Below, in pieces: positions 25,445 through 38,677 of a stretch of 64,000 bases of DNA. Source of the DNA: Syngnathus acus (lineage: Eukaryota > Chordata > Actinopteri > Syngnathiformes > Syngnathidae); assembly GCF_901709675.1 (NCBI RefSeq), contig NC_051088.1:20002693-20066692 (forward strand), written 5' to 3'. The notes beneath the pieces are model-generated. The model saw only the letters and a list, made by a program, of their open reading frames with translations, did no database searches and was not told where the DNA came from. A program made the position numbers and the translations under genes. Each line of letters begins with the position of its first letter. The first letter of the stretch is position 1.

Positions 25445-26613
25445 GCGTGGCTGAGAGCAATGTGTGTCACAGAGGGACGCTGACCAGGGTGCTGAAATAA
25501 CAGTGAGAGGAGCATGTGGAAGAAAAGCACTGACTGTGGTGCTGATCACGCGGACACGTGACAGTCCAATGCAGCTACAATTAGTTATGCAACTGTTCTA
25601 TCATACAATTGCATTCTTTCCTCCTGCAAACCGAAGGTAAGAAATGACTATTAGAGCTATGACTAGTAATTAGACCGATGGCGGCAAAAAGCAACAACGA
25701 TCAAATTTGCAAATCAGATTTAGTCATTAAGCCATCTCCATCATTACCTCTGCAACATGGAAATCCTCCTGAAGCCAAACATGAGACTTGTAAATTTCGT
25801 AGAAATCCATCCATGGAAGTTATACTAATCTTTGCCAGTGATGTGCGCTCATCTTCAGGCTACCAGTACTTTGAAGGAACATGTGTTTGCACATTCTGTG
25901 TTTTAAAAATCTAATAAAAGTAATTTTCTCAAAAATACTGTGCTCATGATATAATGTGTGACACTAATGAAGTAGGGTGGATTACATTTGTCTTATCAAA
26001 ATGTGTTATTATGAGAAATGACAAAAAACATTTTATCTTCTCTATTATTATTTATTCTGTTGTTTACAATTAGGCTGATGTCAAAAGTATAATTTTCCAC
26101 TGCATTAATATGGTAAAGAATATTTATTGCGTCATAAAAATATGAAGTGGAAGTAGTTGATTAGGTTGACCTGCGTTGGGAGCTTTAAGGAGGCGGTAAG
26201 CCGTTCCTCAGATGCCGTCTGGGGAGAGAGTAAAGTACATTATCCTGTTCTGTGTTTGCTCTCTAGCTGCTCCTACAGGCCAGTAAACAGTGACTAGATT
26301 TAAATGCAAACAATATCCTGGTGAAGGTAAAAAATCTGACTTCTGAGACATTGGGAATAACATGTCTACGTGGCAATTCAAATATCCTAATTTGCACGGA
26401 TGTCATGACACAAAATGGTCGTAATTTCTGCTTGTTACTCACTACCATAAATAAAACACATTATATTCATAATATTCAAGACAGGAAAAAAGCAGTCGTT
26501 TCCTCCTTGCTTCAAAAGTGTGCTGTAGGGCTATGTCTCAGAGATTTGCCATGTTTCTTTACCTCTGCTTGTGTATTTCCAACGAGTTGAACTTGAGACG
26601 TATGGCCTCATAC
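25445..26613. other. Non-coding, no gene seen
   Basis: Unique-looking sequence with no recognisable coding frame. Another CTGATCAC occurs at about 25541-25548 outside the MITE. Confidence 0.5.
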
Positions 26614-26700
26614 CAGGGGTCCCCAACCCTCAGGCTGCGGACCAACACCGATCCGTGGATCATTTGGTACCAGGGCACACAAGAACGAATAAATAACGCG
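26614..26700 (+). mobile_element. hAT transposon end fragment (Zaphod/Tip100-like)
   Basis: CAGGGGTCCCCAACCCTCAG, then CTGCGGACCAACACCGATCC and GTGGATCATTTGGTACCAG, is the diagnostic left terminus of a vertebrate hAT family. The matching right terminus is absent, so the copy is truncated. A frame running across it is incidental. Confidence 0.6.
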
Positions 26701-28060
26701 CATTATTTCCATTTTATGTATTTGAGTCTGAATGATATTTTATGCATCAATAAAAAGTGAGTGAGCCAGCCGTTGTTTAAGTATCACCTGGCAACCATGC
26801 ATAAGTATCGCACTACACACCAGGCTCATCACTTCAACAGATTTTACAACCCACATGGATCAAATATAAATAAATGATTCAACATCAAATTCACCATCCC
26901 CACCCTTTTGATGACTGCAGTTGTTGTGAGCATCACTTTCAGATAAACCCCTAGCCACTAGCACGAGTCAGCAGCCGCACTCTCATTGATTTACAAAGAA
27001 CAAAAGCAGTTAACGGATTCAAAATGTGCAATATGATGTTTCACCTTCACATGGCGCTACACTTACGCAAGCCTCGAGAGTGTGCCAGGGAAAAGGTAGT
27101 TTTTTGGGATACGCATTGCAGCTCTAAAATGTAGTTTTTTAATATAACAATCGGTTTGGGCAGGTTTGGCCATTTTTCTTTTACAAAACCGTGACATACT
27201 GTCAAAGTGGCAATTGTCCCCTGTCTATGCGTGCTTCGTCAGATTTGACAGGTAATGCTCTCATTTACAGATTGCTCCACCCTGAGTGCATAAAAGGTGC
27301 ACTACAGACATTCTTAAGTTGATCTGTACAGCCAGAAAAGTGTGCATCTACAGCCATACAATTTTATTGGATGATTACCTGGTGCGAGATTATGATGCCT
27401 AATACAAACTCTTAAATGATTGTAAGTGATTCCGAGAGGACACGAGGATCCCTAACCTGTAGTCACTTTCATCTCCTATTGGAAATATAAAAATCCTCAG
27501 GACAGTGGAGCCATGAATCACTACAGATGACAAGAGAGATCCACGGTGGAATTCAATTGCAAATCAACTTTATCTATGGTTCAGCTCTGGAGAGCAAAAC
27601 CAACTTTAAAATGAAAAAAGCTCATTTTGTACCAAACACAAATGTGCCTGATGTTAATATCCACAGCAGAACCTCTGCCTTACATGGTTCTAATCAGCTA
27701 TGTATTTCCAATCACTGCAACCGAATCATTACTGTCTACGGTAAAATGAGATGTAGTACAACTGATCATTGGCAATTGTAGCTGGCGCAGCTGTGCAGTT
27801 CTACCCTGATTCCCTCTTCTGCATAGACACAACTAATTTCAGATAGCATTGCGGCTGGGACACTAACACAGCACATTGTGGTGCTTCAATGAAGAGCAGC
27901 ATTTCCATGGAAAATGGTTTGCGGACATGAATAAACCCTACGATTCTTCTCGCTCTGTGATGGGACCTCACTGACATGTAGTGTCGGTCACCTTCCTCAA
28001 AGCCACAGCCGCAAGGACAAAAGTTAAGATAAACATTGTCATATTTACTAGTTACTATAT
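26701..28060. other. Non-coding, no gene seen
   Basis: No supportable gene, RNA or further repeat was identified. Composition is ordinary AT-rich spacer. Confidence 0.5.
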
Positions 28061-28063
28061 CTA

Positions 28064-28096
28064 TTATTTATATATATATACATATAGTATATACTA

Positions 28097-28166
<70 letters not shown>

Positions 28167-28181
28167 CTATATATTTACTAG
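28064..28181. repeat. AT-rich microsatellite
   Basis: Irregular TATA text followed by about 60 bases of pure (AT)n (28104-28164). The Tyr-Ile frames over it are artefacts. Confidence 0.95.
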
Positions 28182-28259
28182 TTGAGCTAATTTGGGTTTT
28201 CCAGCTGTTATCCTGTTGGCAGAAAAATACACATCACAATTTTGCCATAAAATACAGGC

Positions 28260-28294
28260 ATTCTATTCTATTCTATTCTATCCTATTCTATTCA
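28260..28294. repeat. (TATTC)n pentanucleotide microsatellite
   Basis: Six to seven units of TATTC with one T-to-C change. Confidence 0.85.
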
Positions 28295-30420
28295 TTTTGC
28301 TAGCAATAGATGTGTTATGGAAATGTCCACACCTTCTGACTGCAGTAATTTAACTTTTACTCCAGTATTTTAAAAATCGATTGAGACATCAATCAATACT
28401 GAATAAACTTCATCTTGCTTATTTTTTCCTCCCATTCCTATTTTCTAAACTGGAAGTCTCGTGTGTCCAAAGGCTGTGCTTAAGCCTCACTTTCTTTAAA
28501 CAGCACAGTATTTTTGGGGGGGGGGGGGGTGCAATCTTTTTTAGCACCCATTCCCATTTTCCTGGTGTATAGTAGCTACTGTGCTGTATAGTTTCATGTT
28601 GCAGAAAAGAGGAAGACAACAAAATGCATCATGACATAATTACAGGAAATTCCAAAAAGAGATGAGCAGCTGACATCAGCCTGCTTGCCAACATATCCGG
28701 CGGCACAATATAAGCCTGATCACAACTCATCAATCTAAACTTTACAATGGGCATATCAAACTGAACTGAAAATGTCCATTGTGAATACCACCTTTTTGTG
28801 GTTGCACAACTTCAGACTTTTGCAAGTTGACTCTAATGTGATGAAAGTCGAATGGACTTGTTGTTTATGATGTCATTAAAACCTTTTGTCTTGGAAAAAT
28901 CTATATTAGTCAAAAATGGATAATTCACTATCACACTGAATCTACACAGAACAAGAATATCATTGTGGGCTGGGTGATGGCTCACTCGCTGTTACATGCT
29001 GGTATTTCGAGCCAGAGCAAAGAAAATCATCTTGCTGAGTGTGCTTCTCACTAGGATAGCCTGCTGATGTTAACACAACTTGGCCAAACCAAGGAACCTA
29101 TACTTTTTCTTCATCCATTACAGCAGCAGATCTGCATAGTGGTATTTTAAAGTGTTGTAGCAGTTAGATATTACTCTAATGGGGTATCGAGAAACGATGG
29201 CAGCATGCAAATAATTCTGGATGTTTTTGTGTGCAGAGAAATAAGTCCTCACTCTCCTTCCACTTTGAGAGTTTGAGCCAAAAGGTTATTCAATTCCTGC
29301 TCAAGCATAGCCTCCCTCACTTACCAAAACTGCACACTTGGAAATATATAGAAGCTAAGTTCCTTTTCATTTATTTTCTTTATTTGTGTTCTCACTCGCG
29401 TTTTTTGCAAGGTGCTTTCAATGACCACTCAGTCATAAAGTCGTAAAACTCATAATAGTTATTATTAACAATTAAGATAACTAAAGTGGCTTTACAACGA
29501 CATTGTGGAGTAGTAAGGTCGATCAATTGACTTATTTGTATGACCCTTACTACCCATGATGAATTTGAATCAATTTATTTGACTCCTTGAGGGGAAAAAA
29601 AACAACTTAATATTCTAGCTGAAGATAGAGCCTTTTTTTGATTGCTGCAAGTGCATCATCAAAATGTAGGAATGTTTCCATTGCAGTCTTTTTGAAGTTC
29701 TGTCAGCAGTGGGACTAAATTTGGAAGCAAATGCACTTTCTTGTTCTTAAGAGCAACCACACTCATAAGATACTCACATGAAAGAAAACCAAGTCATGGG
29801 AGAAGAGACGACACTCAGCATGCAGAGTTGTTTGCAACCACACATTTTGATAAAAGATTGTGTCCTCAAAGACTGGCAGAATGCCACGAGGCCTGCACTG
29901 ATTGACTAAACCATCTAGTTTGCATAATGCCACTTTCGCTTTGCAATTTCATTTTAATCGTTCTGGGATTACTCATGCGACTGTACCTTGTTTCAGCATG
30001 CAGTTTGCAGCACATAAGGGGCACCAAGCAAAGGTGGATCAAGCCAAGCGGTGTATGTTCTCTGTATTTTAGTAGAGGGTTTCTAAAGAGACTGTTAAAA
30101 GTAGGTGCACTGATTCATATTCACATATTTCCTGAAGTCTAAGTAAAACAAGTACAACATTTTAAACAAGCTTTCATAAAAAATGTGTCGACTTTTGTGC
30201 GGTATTTTCAAGGCTGGCAAAAGTCATATCACATTCACCATGGATAGTTCTTAGAGAAGTCAACAATTCTTATGAATAATGGGGTCATGATGGGTTATGC
30301 CCTGCTTCTCTGAATCTGTTGCATAATCATTGTTATTGCTCCATTGTTCATGTCCCTGCACGCTGTACGCTGCTACTATATTTTTTTTCCATCAATAAGT
30401 GACCAAGATCGTCATTCAAG
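28295..30420. other. Non-coding, no gene seen
   Basis: A run of about 17 G lies at 28512-28529. A weak tRNA-like phrase (GGTATTTCGAGCC) near 29002 was considered and not called. No coding signal. Confidence 0.5.
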
Positions 30421-30423
30421 ATC

Positions 30424-30440
30424 GTGTGTGTGTGTGTGTG

Positions 30441-30487
<47 letters not shown>

Positions 30488-30492
30488 GTGTA
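30424..30492. repeat. (GT)n microsatellite with a short AT end
   Basis: About 55 bases of GT, interrupted once by CATG, then TATATATGTGTG. It abuts the MITE directly. Confidence 0.95.
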
Positions 30493-30659
30493 CCGTAATT
30501 TTCGGACTATAAGTCGCACCGGAGTATAAGTCGCACCAGCCATAAAATGCCCAAAAAAGTGAAAAAAAACATATATATGTATATAAGTCGCTCCTGAGTA
30601 TAAGTCGCCCCCCCACCCAAACTATGAAAAAAACCGCGACTTATAGTCCGAAAATTACG

Positions 30660-30660
<1 letters not shown>
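30493..30660. mobile_element. 168-bp TA-flanked MITE with perfect 25-bp inverted ends
   Basis: Bases 30493-30517 (CCGTAATTTTCGGACTATAA then GTCGC) are the exact reverse complement of 30636-30660. TA lies on both sides (30491-30492, 30661-30662), as expected for a Tc1/mariner-type insertion. Inside, ATAAGTCGC appears four times in the same orientation (starting near 30509, 30526, 30584 and 30600). It has no coding capacity; transcripts would fold into a hairpin. Confidence 0.88.
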
Positions 30661-30700
<40 letters not shown>

Positions 30701-30728
30701 CATATATATATATGTATATATATATACG
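30661..30728. repeat. (AT)n microsatellite with GTATAT interruptions
   Basis: Alternating AT with a few G and C interruptions, starting in the TA duplication of the MITE. Confidence 0.9.
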
Positions 30729-30739
30729 CACACATGTAT

Positions 30740-31985
30740 AGAAATGAGCACTCAAGTGAAGAACACCTGAAAAATGTACAGCAACTGTATTTTTGTTCCT
30801 CATGCAGGCAAACTGAATATTATTCATTATGTGTGCACATTATGTTGTTTATCATGCTTTTTTGTGTCATGTGTTACTATTAAGTTGCGGTCCTCGAGTT
30901 TTTTTAATGGGGACTCAGGACCGTCACATGAGCAATGCATAATAGCATGTGTCTCATTCAAGCTAATAGTGATTGATTAAATCACCAAAATGTCTGCAAC
31001 CAGCGAATATCAATGTTGATGATGTGGCACCGATTCGAACAATACATTTGTATCATCCTTTCTGCTTGCCCAGGGTTAAAATCTTGCCAAATGAGACAGA
31101 TAATGGCTAAATAATGCATATTCACAGCCAGGATGCTGCAGCCCAATATGTTTTAATGAGTTCGCGATTCCCCCGGCGAGTGACTACAGTTCTAATTTGA
31201 GCCTCAGACAGGAAAGGTGAGAGAAGCTCTTCTATTGCCAGAGCGGGAATACTATAAAGTGGAGACTGGTGGCTCTGAGACACCAACTAAAACACCCTGG
31301 CAGGAAATGAGTCTTGTTGATTTTACGCTCTAAACACACACGTAAAGGGTCATTTGAAAGCTACTTGTTTTTTTTTTTGTATATGATATGATTATGATCC
31401 AACATTGTTGCAGACAAAGAGTATTGGTCTGTGTTTGTATTTCATCCAGGTTATTTGCTGAGTTGGGGAATTCATTGGAGGACAATGAGGTCTGTCTTAT
31501 GTAGTTATTTTATATTTAACCTTGCTGCCTGCTTTAATTAAGAGCAGATAAGTCTGTGATCCAATTATGCATTTGCCAATTTAACTTAGTTCTCGAAAAA
31601 TGTTCTTGGTCCAGTCTATGATTAAAACCTAAAGCAATATGAGCAGATAACATTTTCGATTCTTTAATTTGCTGCTGAGGACTAAGCTTTATTCCAGTTA
31701 TATGCGTCACAATCCATTTTTGCAATTTGTGTTATACTTCCGTTTACCATGCCTTTTGTCCACATTACCTCGTGATTCTTTGGTGGCTTTCTTCTGGTTG
31801 TCCTGTGTTCTGCACAAGTGTCAAGTCGACTAAATACACATGAGTCATGTAAAATGCATGTGAATTGGCCACAAGAGAAAACAATCAGGCTCCCAGTATA
31901 GCACAATATTGCATAAATACATCTTGTAAATTGATGGCTTCCACAACAACTGAACCCTTTACCGTTTGTGTTGTTTACCATATAC
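30740..31985. other. Non-coding; one candidate regulatory block
   Basis: No gene signal. The part at about 31060-31290 has the composition and motif content of a regulatory element and is listed separately. Confidence 0.5.
31060..31290. promoter_or_regulatory. Candidate conserved non-coding element
   Basis: A block without simple repeats that carries ATGCATAT (31114-31121, octamer-like), TAATGGCTAA, GCGATTCCCC and TTCTAATTTGAG. It resembles the 1.6-kb patch in having an octamer-like core beside homeodomain-type cores. This is inference from motif content only. Confidence 0.2.
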
Positions 31986-31989
31986 ATTG

Positions 31990-32460
31990 TGGGCCTTATT
32001 TTTTGTGCCCAGCGCAAGTCTAGCACAAAGCGCATTCTAACCGTGTGAATCGGTTGAGTTTTATTTCTTTTTTAAAGATGGGCGCAGATAGAAAGGGTCA
32101 TTTCCCGGTTATTTGCCCGGCCAATTGAAGCAGCTCCCCTCATTCTGTTTAAATTGAGTGCAGGAGAGACGCACAATGTCAATACATGAAGTTGTTTCGC
32201 AAATGAAAACAGTGGCATCTTCCACACATCAGCAGAGCACAGAATCTGCCTGCGCTTCAATCAAATTAGTCAAAATCGCATTACACCACGTGTGCCACAA
32301 CTTAGACCTGCTCCACGCTGGTCTAAAGTATTTGTTTTCTTTTTTTGACTTTCTGTCACCAAATTGTCAGGCGTGCCGAGACCGCGTCGAAGGTAAAGCC
32401 CACGGTCCGCCCAGCATAGAGCCCCGACACAAAAATGCATCGGTTTTTTTACCGGTGTTT
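31990..32460 (+). mobile_element. Unclassified dispersed repeat, copy 1 (left end present)
   Basis: It begins TTATTTTTTGTGCCCAGCG, CAAGTCTAGCAC and later contains GACTTTCTGTCACCAAATTG. Both phrases recur in diverged form at 38105-38600, the first one inverted. That suggests a DNA transposon with long inverted arms, each copy missing a different part. The 178-residue frame at 32158-32694 overlaps it and shows no known domain, so I do not call a gene. Confidence 0.45.
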
Positions 32461-34300
32461 TTTTACCCCATCATCAGCTTTGCGAAAATCGTCATCTGGA
32501 GTATTTATCTACATATCTATGAATATGTACCTTTATCTGCACTTGAATCAACACCTAGAAGAAAAATAATGACTTTTGTAGTTAACGTTTTAGTCAATTT
32601 GAAGACCTCTTCAAAATTTGTTTTTGATAACTCTGTGTTGACTGTGTTGATGAAGCATATGCTCGAGCTACACAACAAAGGCTTAGACTTTTAGCTGTAG
32701 CTGTATTTCATCCAGGTTTATTTCACACTGCATCTCTGCGGCATAAGTTTACTTGCCCTCGGCTTCGCATCAGGAAGCATCAGCCTCATCAGCTCTTAGC
32801 AATAAAAAGGGAACAATTTGTACCAAAGAGTGACGCTTCTAACTAAAATACACCAAATGTGATGTCCTGAAAAGTGACATATGAGCAAGCTTGGAAAAAA
32901 ACAAAAAGGCACAGGTCCAAATTTACTTAGGGCACTTTGTCCATGCCATTATTTTTAAAACAGCAGTGCACACGCAACTGACTGTGATGGCCTGCTCACA
33001 GTGGTAACATTGAACAAGCACTATAACTGATGTATGAATATTTTTCTATCTCTTATATAACAGTAAACAAATATGCTAGAAATATATTATATCATTCGTG
33101 ATAGTGAAATTACCATGGGGGGAATCACTGAACAGTTGACACTAGTGCCTTTTTTATATCTCAACCATCAATCCATTTGAAATATTTGCTAAGATAGTTG
33201 TGTTGGTACAGTATTACATTACACACACCCAGGTTAACATTCTCTCTTTTTTTTTTTTGTTTGACATTATTTGTCATAAGGATGAATATAACCGTGAGTC
33301 ACATTTTTAGTCAAAAGGATATGTGTGGTGGAGTTTTTTTCAGTTTGGAGTTGTCAGTGGCAGTAGCAGCTGAGTATTTTTTTGTTTCTGTTTGTCAGAG
33401 ATGTATTGCTCATTTTACTTCTGGGCCTTTTTTATTCTTTGCTACTTTATCATCCCTTATCTGTCAATTTGTGACAAACACATCTTAGTTTGCTTTGTAT
33501 TTTGTGGAAAGCTTATGATAATGTGGACCAAAAGCTACTGTAGACGCTGTACAGAATAAGATTTTGAGACAACGTATACGGGAATGAAAACCAACACTAA
33601 CTGCAGTGTAAAAGTTACAGGTGGAATTTAATGTGTATCTTTATATGTCCAAAGAAAACGTTTATTATCAAAGTGTTGAAGAGGTTTATAAGGTTAGACA
33701 ATGCTTTTGTTTAAAATAAACAAAGTTTATGCGGAGGAGAAGAGATAAATCAAGGAGTTTTGGCCATTATCGAAACTAAAAGCCAAAAATGCAACGTAAA
33801 TATTGTCTATAAAGGAGGACGGAAATAACGTGTGATGTGTAATGAGCAAGGCTATAGACAAGTCGTCCTTTATCGACTCCAAGTCAGATCAGAGTCCAAG
33901 TCCAGCTCAAGAGTGAACATTAAGACAGTAAAATATTATTGTTACATTTTCACGACCACAAAATTACAGAGGTTTCACAATGTTCAACACTCTTCTTCGA
34001 TGGCATGGAAACCTTTGCTTTATTTTAATTGTGTGTGCAGATAAACAGCATGATGAACAATTTAAAAAACAAGGTTGCTTTATTAATGGTCGCCAAGACA
34101 AGGAGGTGGTTGGGCACAGGGGAGCAGCAAATTGCACCGTGCATTGAGAGGTGGCTACAAACCAACACAAAGCTCCAAACACATTGAACATTAACACATC
34201 TCTGCGGCAAAACTGATTGTCTCTGTGAAACATGGAATAAAATAATGTTATTAGCAGCCCGGCCAAAAAGGTGAGAAAAAAAAAAGTGTGATTTTCTTTT
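32461..34300. other. Non-coding, no gene seen
   Basis: AT-rich, T-runs near 33248, and no recognisable frames or RNA. Confidence 0.5.
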
Positions 34301-34301
34301 C

Positions 34302-34435
34302 CCCGCTTATCCAGGGTCGGGTCGCGGGGGCAGCAGCTTTAGGAGGGACAACCAGACTTCCCTCTCCCAAGCCACTTCGTCCAGCTCATCCTAGGGGATC
34401 CCAAGGGGTTCCCAGGCCAGCCGAGAAACATAGTG
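34302..34435 (+). mobile_element. Common fish retrotransposon-like fragment
   Basis: CCGCTTATCCAGGGTCGGGT, CGCGGGGGCAGCAGC, CCACTTCGTCCAGCTC and GGGGATCCCAAGGGGTTCCC match the order of a GC-rich fish repeat that I recall as part of a non-LTR retrotransposon. Family not assigned; the copy is short. Confidence 0.55.
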
Positions 34436-35338
<903 letters not shown>

Positions 35339-35737
35339 TTACTGTATATATAGAGACATAGTATATCAATTTATATCAATACATACATTTACGTATATGG
35401 CCGCATCACATTGTTTGATGTGAAGTGGTTTGAAAGATCTCTGACGAGAGGTCATTGGGTAGACTACAGAGTATGCCTGTATCCAAGAGATTGCCGTATG
35501 AATGGCAGCTCAGTTTGCACAGGAAATACCACATTAGCGCAGATAGAAAGCTTTGACTGATCACTCATGTATTGCTTGGCAAGTCTCAGACCCCTGCAAC
35601 TGTATTTAAGCTAGAAATCGGATGTAAAGAGGACGTTCTGCATTGCTGAATGACAAAATGACAAAAACAACAAATACCAGGACCATCCATCATATTAGTT
35701 GAGCAAAGCAAGCAAACTGGAGCAGTGTGAGAGTTGG

Positions 35738-35875
35738 AGCAGATTGAGTACCCAGCAAATACAATGCAAGCACAGCAAGAACATGCAAACTGCACACAAA
35801 AAGACAGGATTCCGGGCTTCAGCCCCCATTCCTTGAACTTTCAAACTAAGAGATGGATGTGCTAACCACGTGGGC
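35738..35875 (-). mobile_element. SINE head fragment, degraded
   Basis: AAGAACATGCAAACTGCACA, CGGGCTTCAGCCCCC and GATGTGCTAACCACGTGG follow the reversed order of the main SINE's head and upper body. The tail half is missing. Confidence 0.5.
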
Positions 35876-35879
35876 ATAA

Positions 35880-38100
35880 TTTTTTTGCAGATGAAACTTT
35901 CCAAATCCCAAGCCCGCCCACAAAAATGACTATTTGGACTAAAAGCAGAATCCCACAGGCCGTCATGGTTTAGGTCATCTGTAAAAATGGCAGTTGTTTA
36001 CAGCACAGACTTCTCTCCGTGAGGCAGCCTGATCTGTTTCCAGTCAGACCTATCACACGTGCGACTCTTTGAATGTACTATGATGGCTAGGTGGTGTTTT
36101 ATGATCCGACAGCTTGAGTGAAGAAGTTCACCTCACACCTGCCACACGGTGTCCTTTTACCTGCGTCGTAGGAAGAATTAAACCCAGGTGCAGCTTTGAT
36201 GCAGGTTGTTTTGTCACATTCACACATGCCAAGTCAGTTGTTTAACCACTTCCCCTTTGCTAGTAAATATTTTAACTGCTGGCGGAAATGTTTTACTAAA
36301 CGCCTGAAAAAAGACAGATGGCTTCAACTTGTAAAGGTTGTTGGAAATGCATCTTTTACACGGCGCGTCACATGCCCTGTGGATGAAACTTTGTGTGTGA
36401 TTTTGAAATTGTTCTCGTTCATTTAATTTACAATGCAAATGATGCATGTAAAATTGTTGCATTGTCATCCAAATTAAAACATCAGCAAAGGATCTCATCA
36501 TAGTTTGACCTGGTATGTAAATAAACAATGAGATACTAACTAATGTTCTCTATCTAACTATCTATTCACTGTGCTAAATGTGAAAAACCAACTCACGCTT
36601 GTGGAAAAAGTCATTAAGATTTCTACCAGTGAGGTCTTTCCAGGAACTACAAAGTGGGTCATGGGATTATTTGCAAGTGTTTTTCTAACAACCACATTCT
36701 TAATCTTGAAAGCCCTGCAAGATCAATTGGGTAATAGAACCACTCCTTAAAACCCATGCAAAGAAGTTTTAAAAAGCCACAACCAGCCGAAATGGATGAT
36801 GAGAAGCACATTTTGTAAGCTGTTTGAGTTTCACCTCTCTGCACTCTCCTCTACCTTGTTGCAGAGGCCAAAAGGTCATTAGCTCGTATGTCACACTTCT
36901 ACACCCCCACTCTCTTGTTTCAGCAACAAGATCCACTGGCTGTGGTCGCCGGTGGTCATAGTCCAGAATGCGCAGTTATCAGCCTCCACTCGAAACCAAT
37001 CAGCTTGTCATATGAATAATATCTTTGTGGCTGTTTGAAGTCAGTGAAAAGACAAATAGGGAATGCCAACCTTATTTGGTGGCATCAGTTTATTTGGGCT
37101 CCCATGGTGATTGGAGAGTGATTTAAGAACTATAAACAGTGTCTAGGATTGCATGGCCTACGTTCTTCATGCTCTCAGGCACCTTTGGCGTAAACAAGGC
37201 CAAGGTGGAAAGGAGAAAGTGGGCCTTAATAACTGTGCCCAAGACAAATACTCATTTACTTTTCATACCTTACGTCCTGCTTCTGCATACCTGGCTTACT
37301 ATCTGACCACTGGGAGTCACACTTGTTTTCATCTATGATACTGTTTTTGGACAGCAGTGTGATACTGCACAGAATTATGATAAGCGTTCAGGACCTGTTT
37401 CCTGAGGCTCTGTATGCGTTGAGTTGAAACACAGTCCATGTGATTGATTTCCATTCTAGACAAAATTGATGGAACTGGGGAACAATTAGTGAGCAATTAT
37501 TTGATGCGTTTTAATAATGATGGTTTTTAACAATTTTGTTTTAAAAAAAGTATGAAGAGTCCTTTAACATGAATGAAAGGGACACCAAGTGCCCTACGTT
37601 CTTGTTGGGCGCAGCAAGTCTAGCTGTGTTCATGTAGAGTTTTCTTTCTTTTGGTATTTTGAAAATTTTGTAAGCGCAAATTTGAGTTTGTTATGCCTAA
37701 CATTGCGTAAATAAAGGAATCACCCTACCTGGGGATCGTGCCTTGGCTAGGAAGCGCAGGGCATTAACTGCTGACCTAAAAGTCCGAGCCACTGCCCACC
37801 TTATTGTTTTATAACCCCAGTGGAAAGGTACAAATGAGGCTGGCATCTGTTAAACATTTTCATATTCTGGGCCTGTCTTGCCTGCTCTGTCCCAGCAGGA
37901 TGCCCTTCAACGCGCACAGTAATTTATTATTGATCAGCCGATCAACGTGCAACTAATATATTAACGTCACCTGGGGGAATTGGAGGGGTGATCAAGAGTG
38001 CGGGCGGTTTGGATCCCCCCCACACACACAAGCACAAACACAGTGATGACTGCTATGCAAATGTATTTTTAAATTGATGATAAAGATTATAATCTGTTCA
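35880..38100. other. Non-coding, no gene seen
   Basis: No supportable gene. A (CA)n-like run of modest length occurs near 38017-38041. Confidence 0.5.
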
Positions 38101-38104
38101 ATTA

Positions 38105-38600
38105 ATGATTTAGGATTGTCCCAGATCGCTGTCATATTTATGAATGAAATCGTCTACATGATGTCGTCCACCATTTACACTCACGGAGCACCGATTTGTC
38201 TGTCTGCGCCTCCATCAAATACACTAGAATTGTGTTGAGTCTGGAATTGGACCTTTTTTTTTTTAGTTAACTTTTTGTCACCAAATTTGCAGTTGTACTG
38301 GTGGGCAAGACACAAACGCCTAGTGAGCCGTAGCGCATCTAGCAAATTTACAAACATGGCAAACTAAACCATTGACCGTGTATGAAAATTATGTTGTGCC
38401 TTCTTTTAGGCTAAACTCAGATTATTTCCTCTCACCAGGAAGTAGTCATGGGAGAGGTTGCTTTGTGTGCTGGCAAGCCCAGATGAGAGCAGCACGGCCC
38501 CAAACATGCTAGACTAGACTTGCACTGGCACAAAAATAAAATTCCACACGTTTTTATGCCAGGCGCACAGGCGCCAGTCTACCAAAACAGGGCTCCAAAT
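38105..38600. mobile_element. Unclassified dispersed repeat, copy 2 (right end present)
   Basis: TTTTTGTCACCAAATTTG near 38271 parallels copy 1 at 32350. CTTGCACTGGCACAAAAATA near 38520 is an inverted match to the left end of copy 1. Together the two copies outline an element with inverted ends of about 0.5 kb or more; its superfamily is unknown. Confidence 0.4.
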
Positions 38601-38677
38601 GTTAAACGTTTGCTATTTTCCTATACTTAACACAGCAGAATCTTATTGATAAATGTAATGTATTTTTAAATTGATTA

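Noticed and set aside
28960-29030. Possible SINE head with GGTATTTCGAGCC
   Set aside because: The B box has an extra base and no body of a known SINE follows.
30491-30662. microRNA hairpin from the perfect inverted repeat
   Set aside because: TA target duplication and family-like internal repeats explain it as a MITE; nothing indicates a processed small RNA.
32158-32694. 178-residue plus-strand frame
   Set aside because: It overlaps a dispersed repeat that recurs at 38.1-38.6 kb, and the residues match no family known to me.
37725-37805. Possible tRNA-like fragment on the minus strand
   Set aside because: The A-box-like part is weak and no B box could be read.
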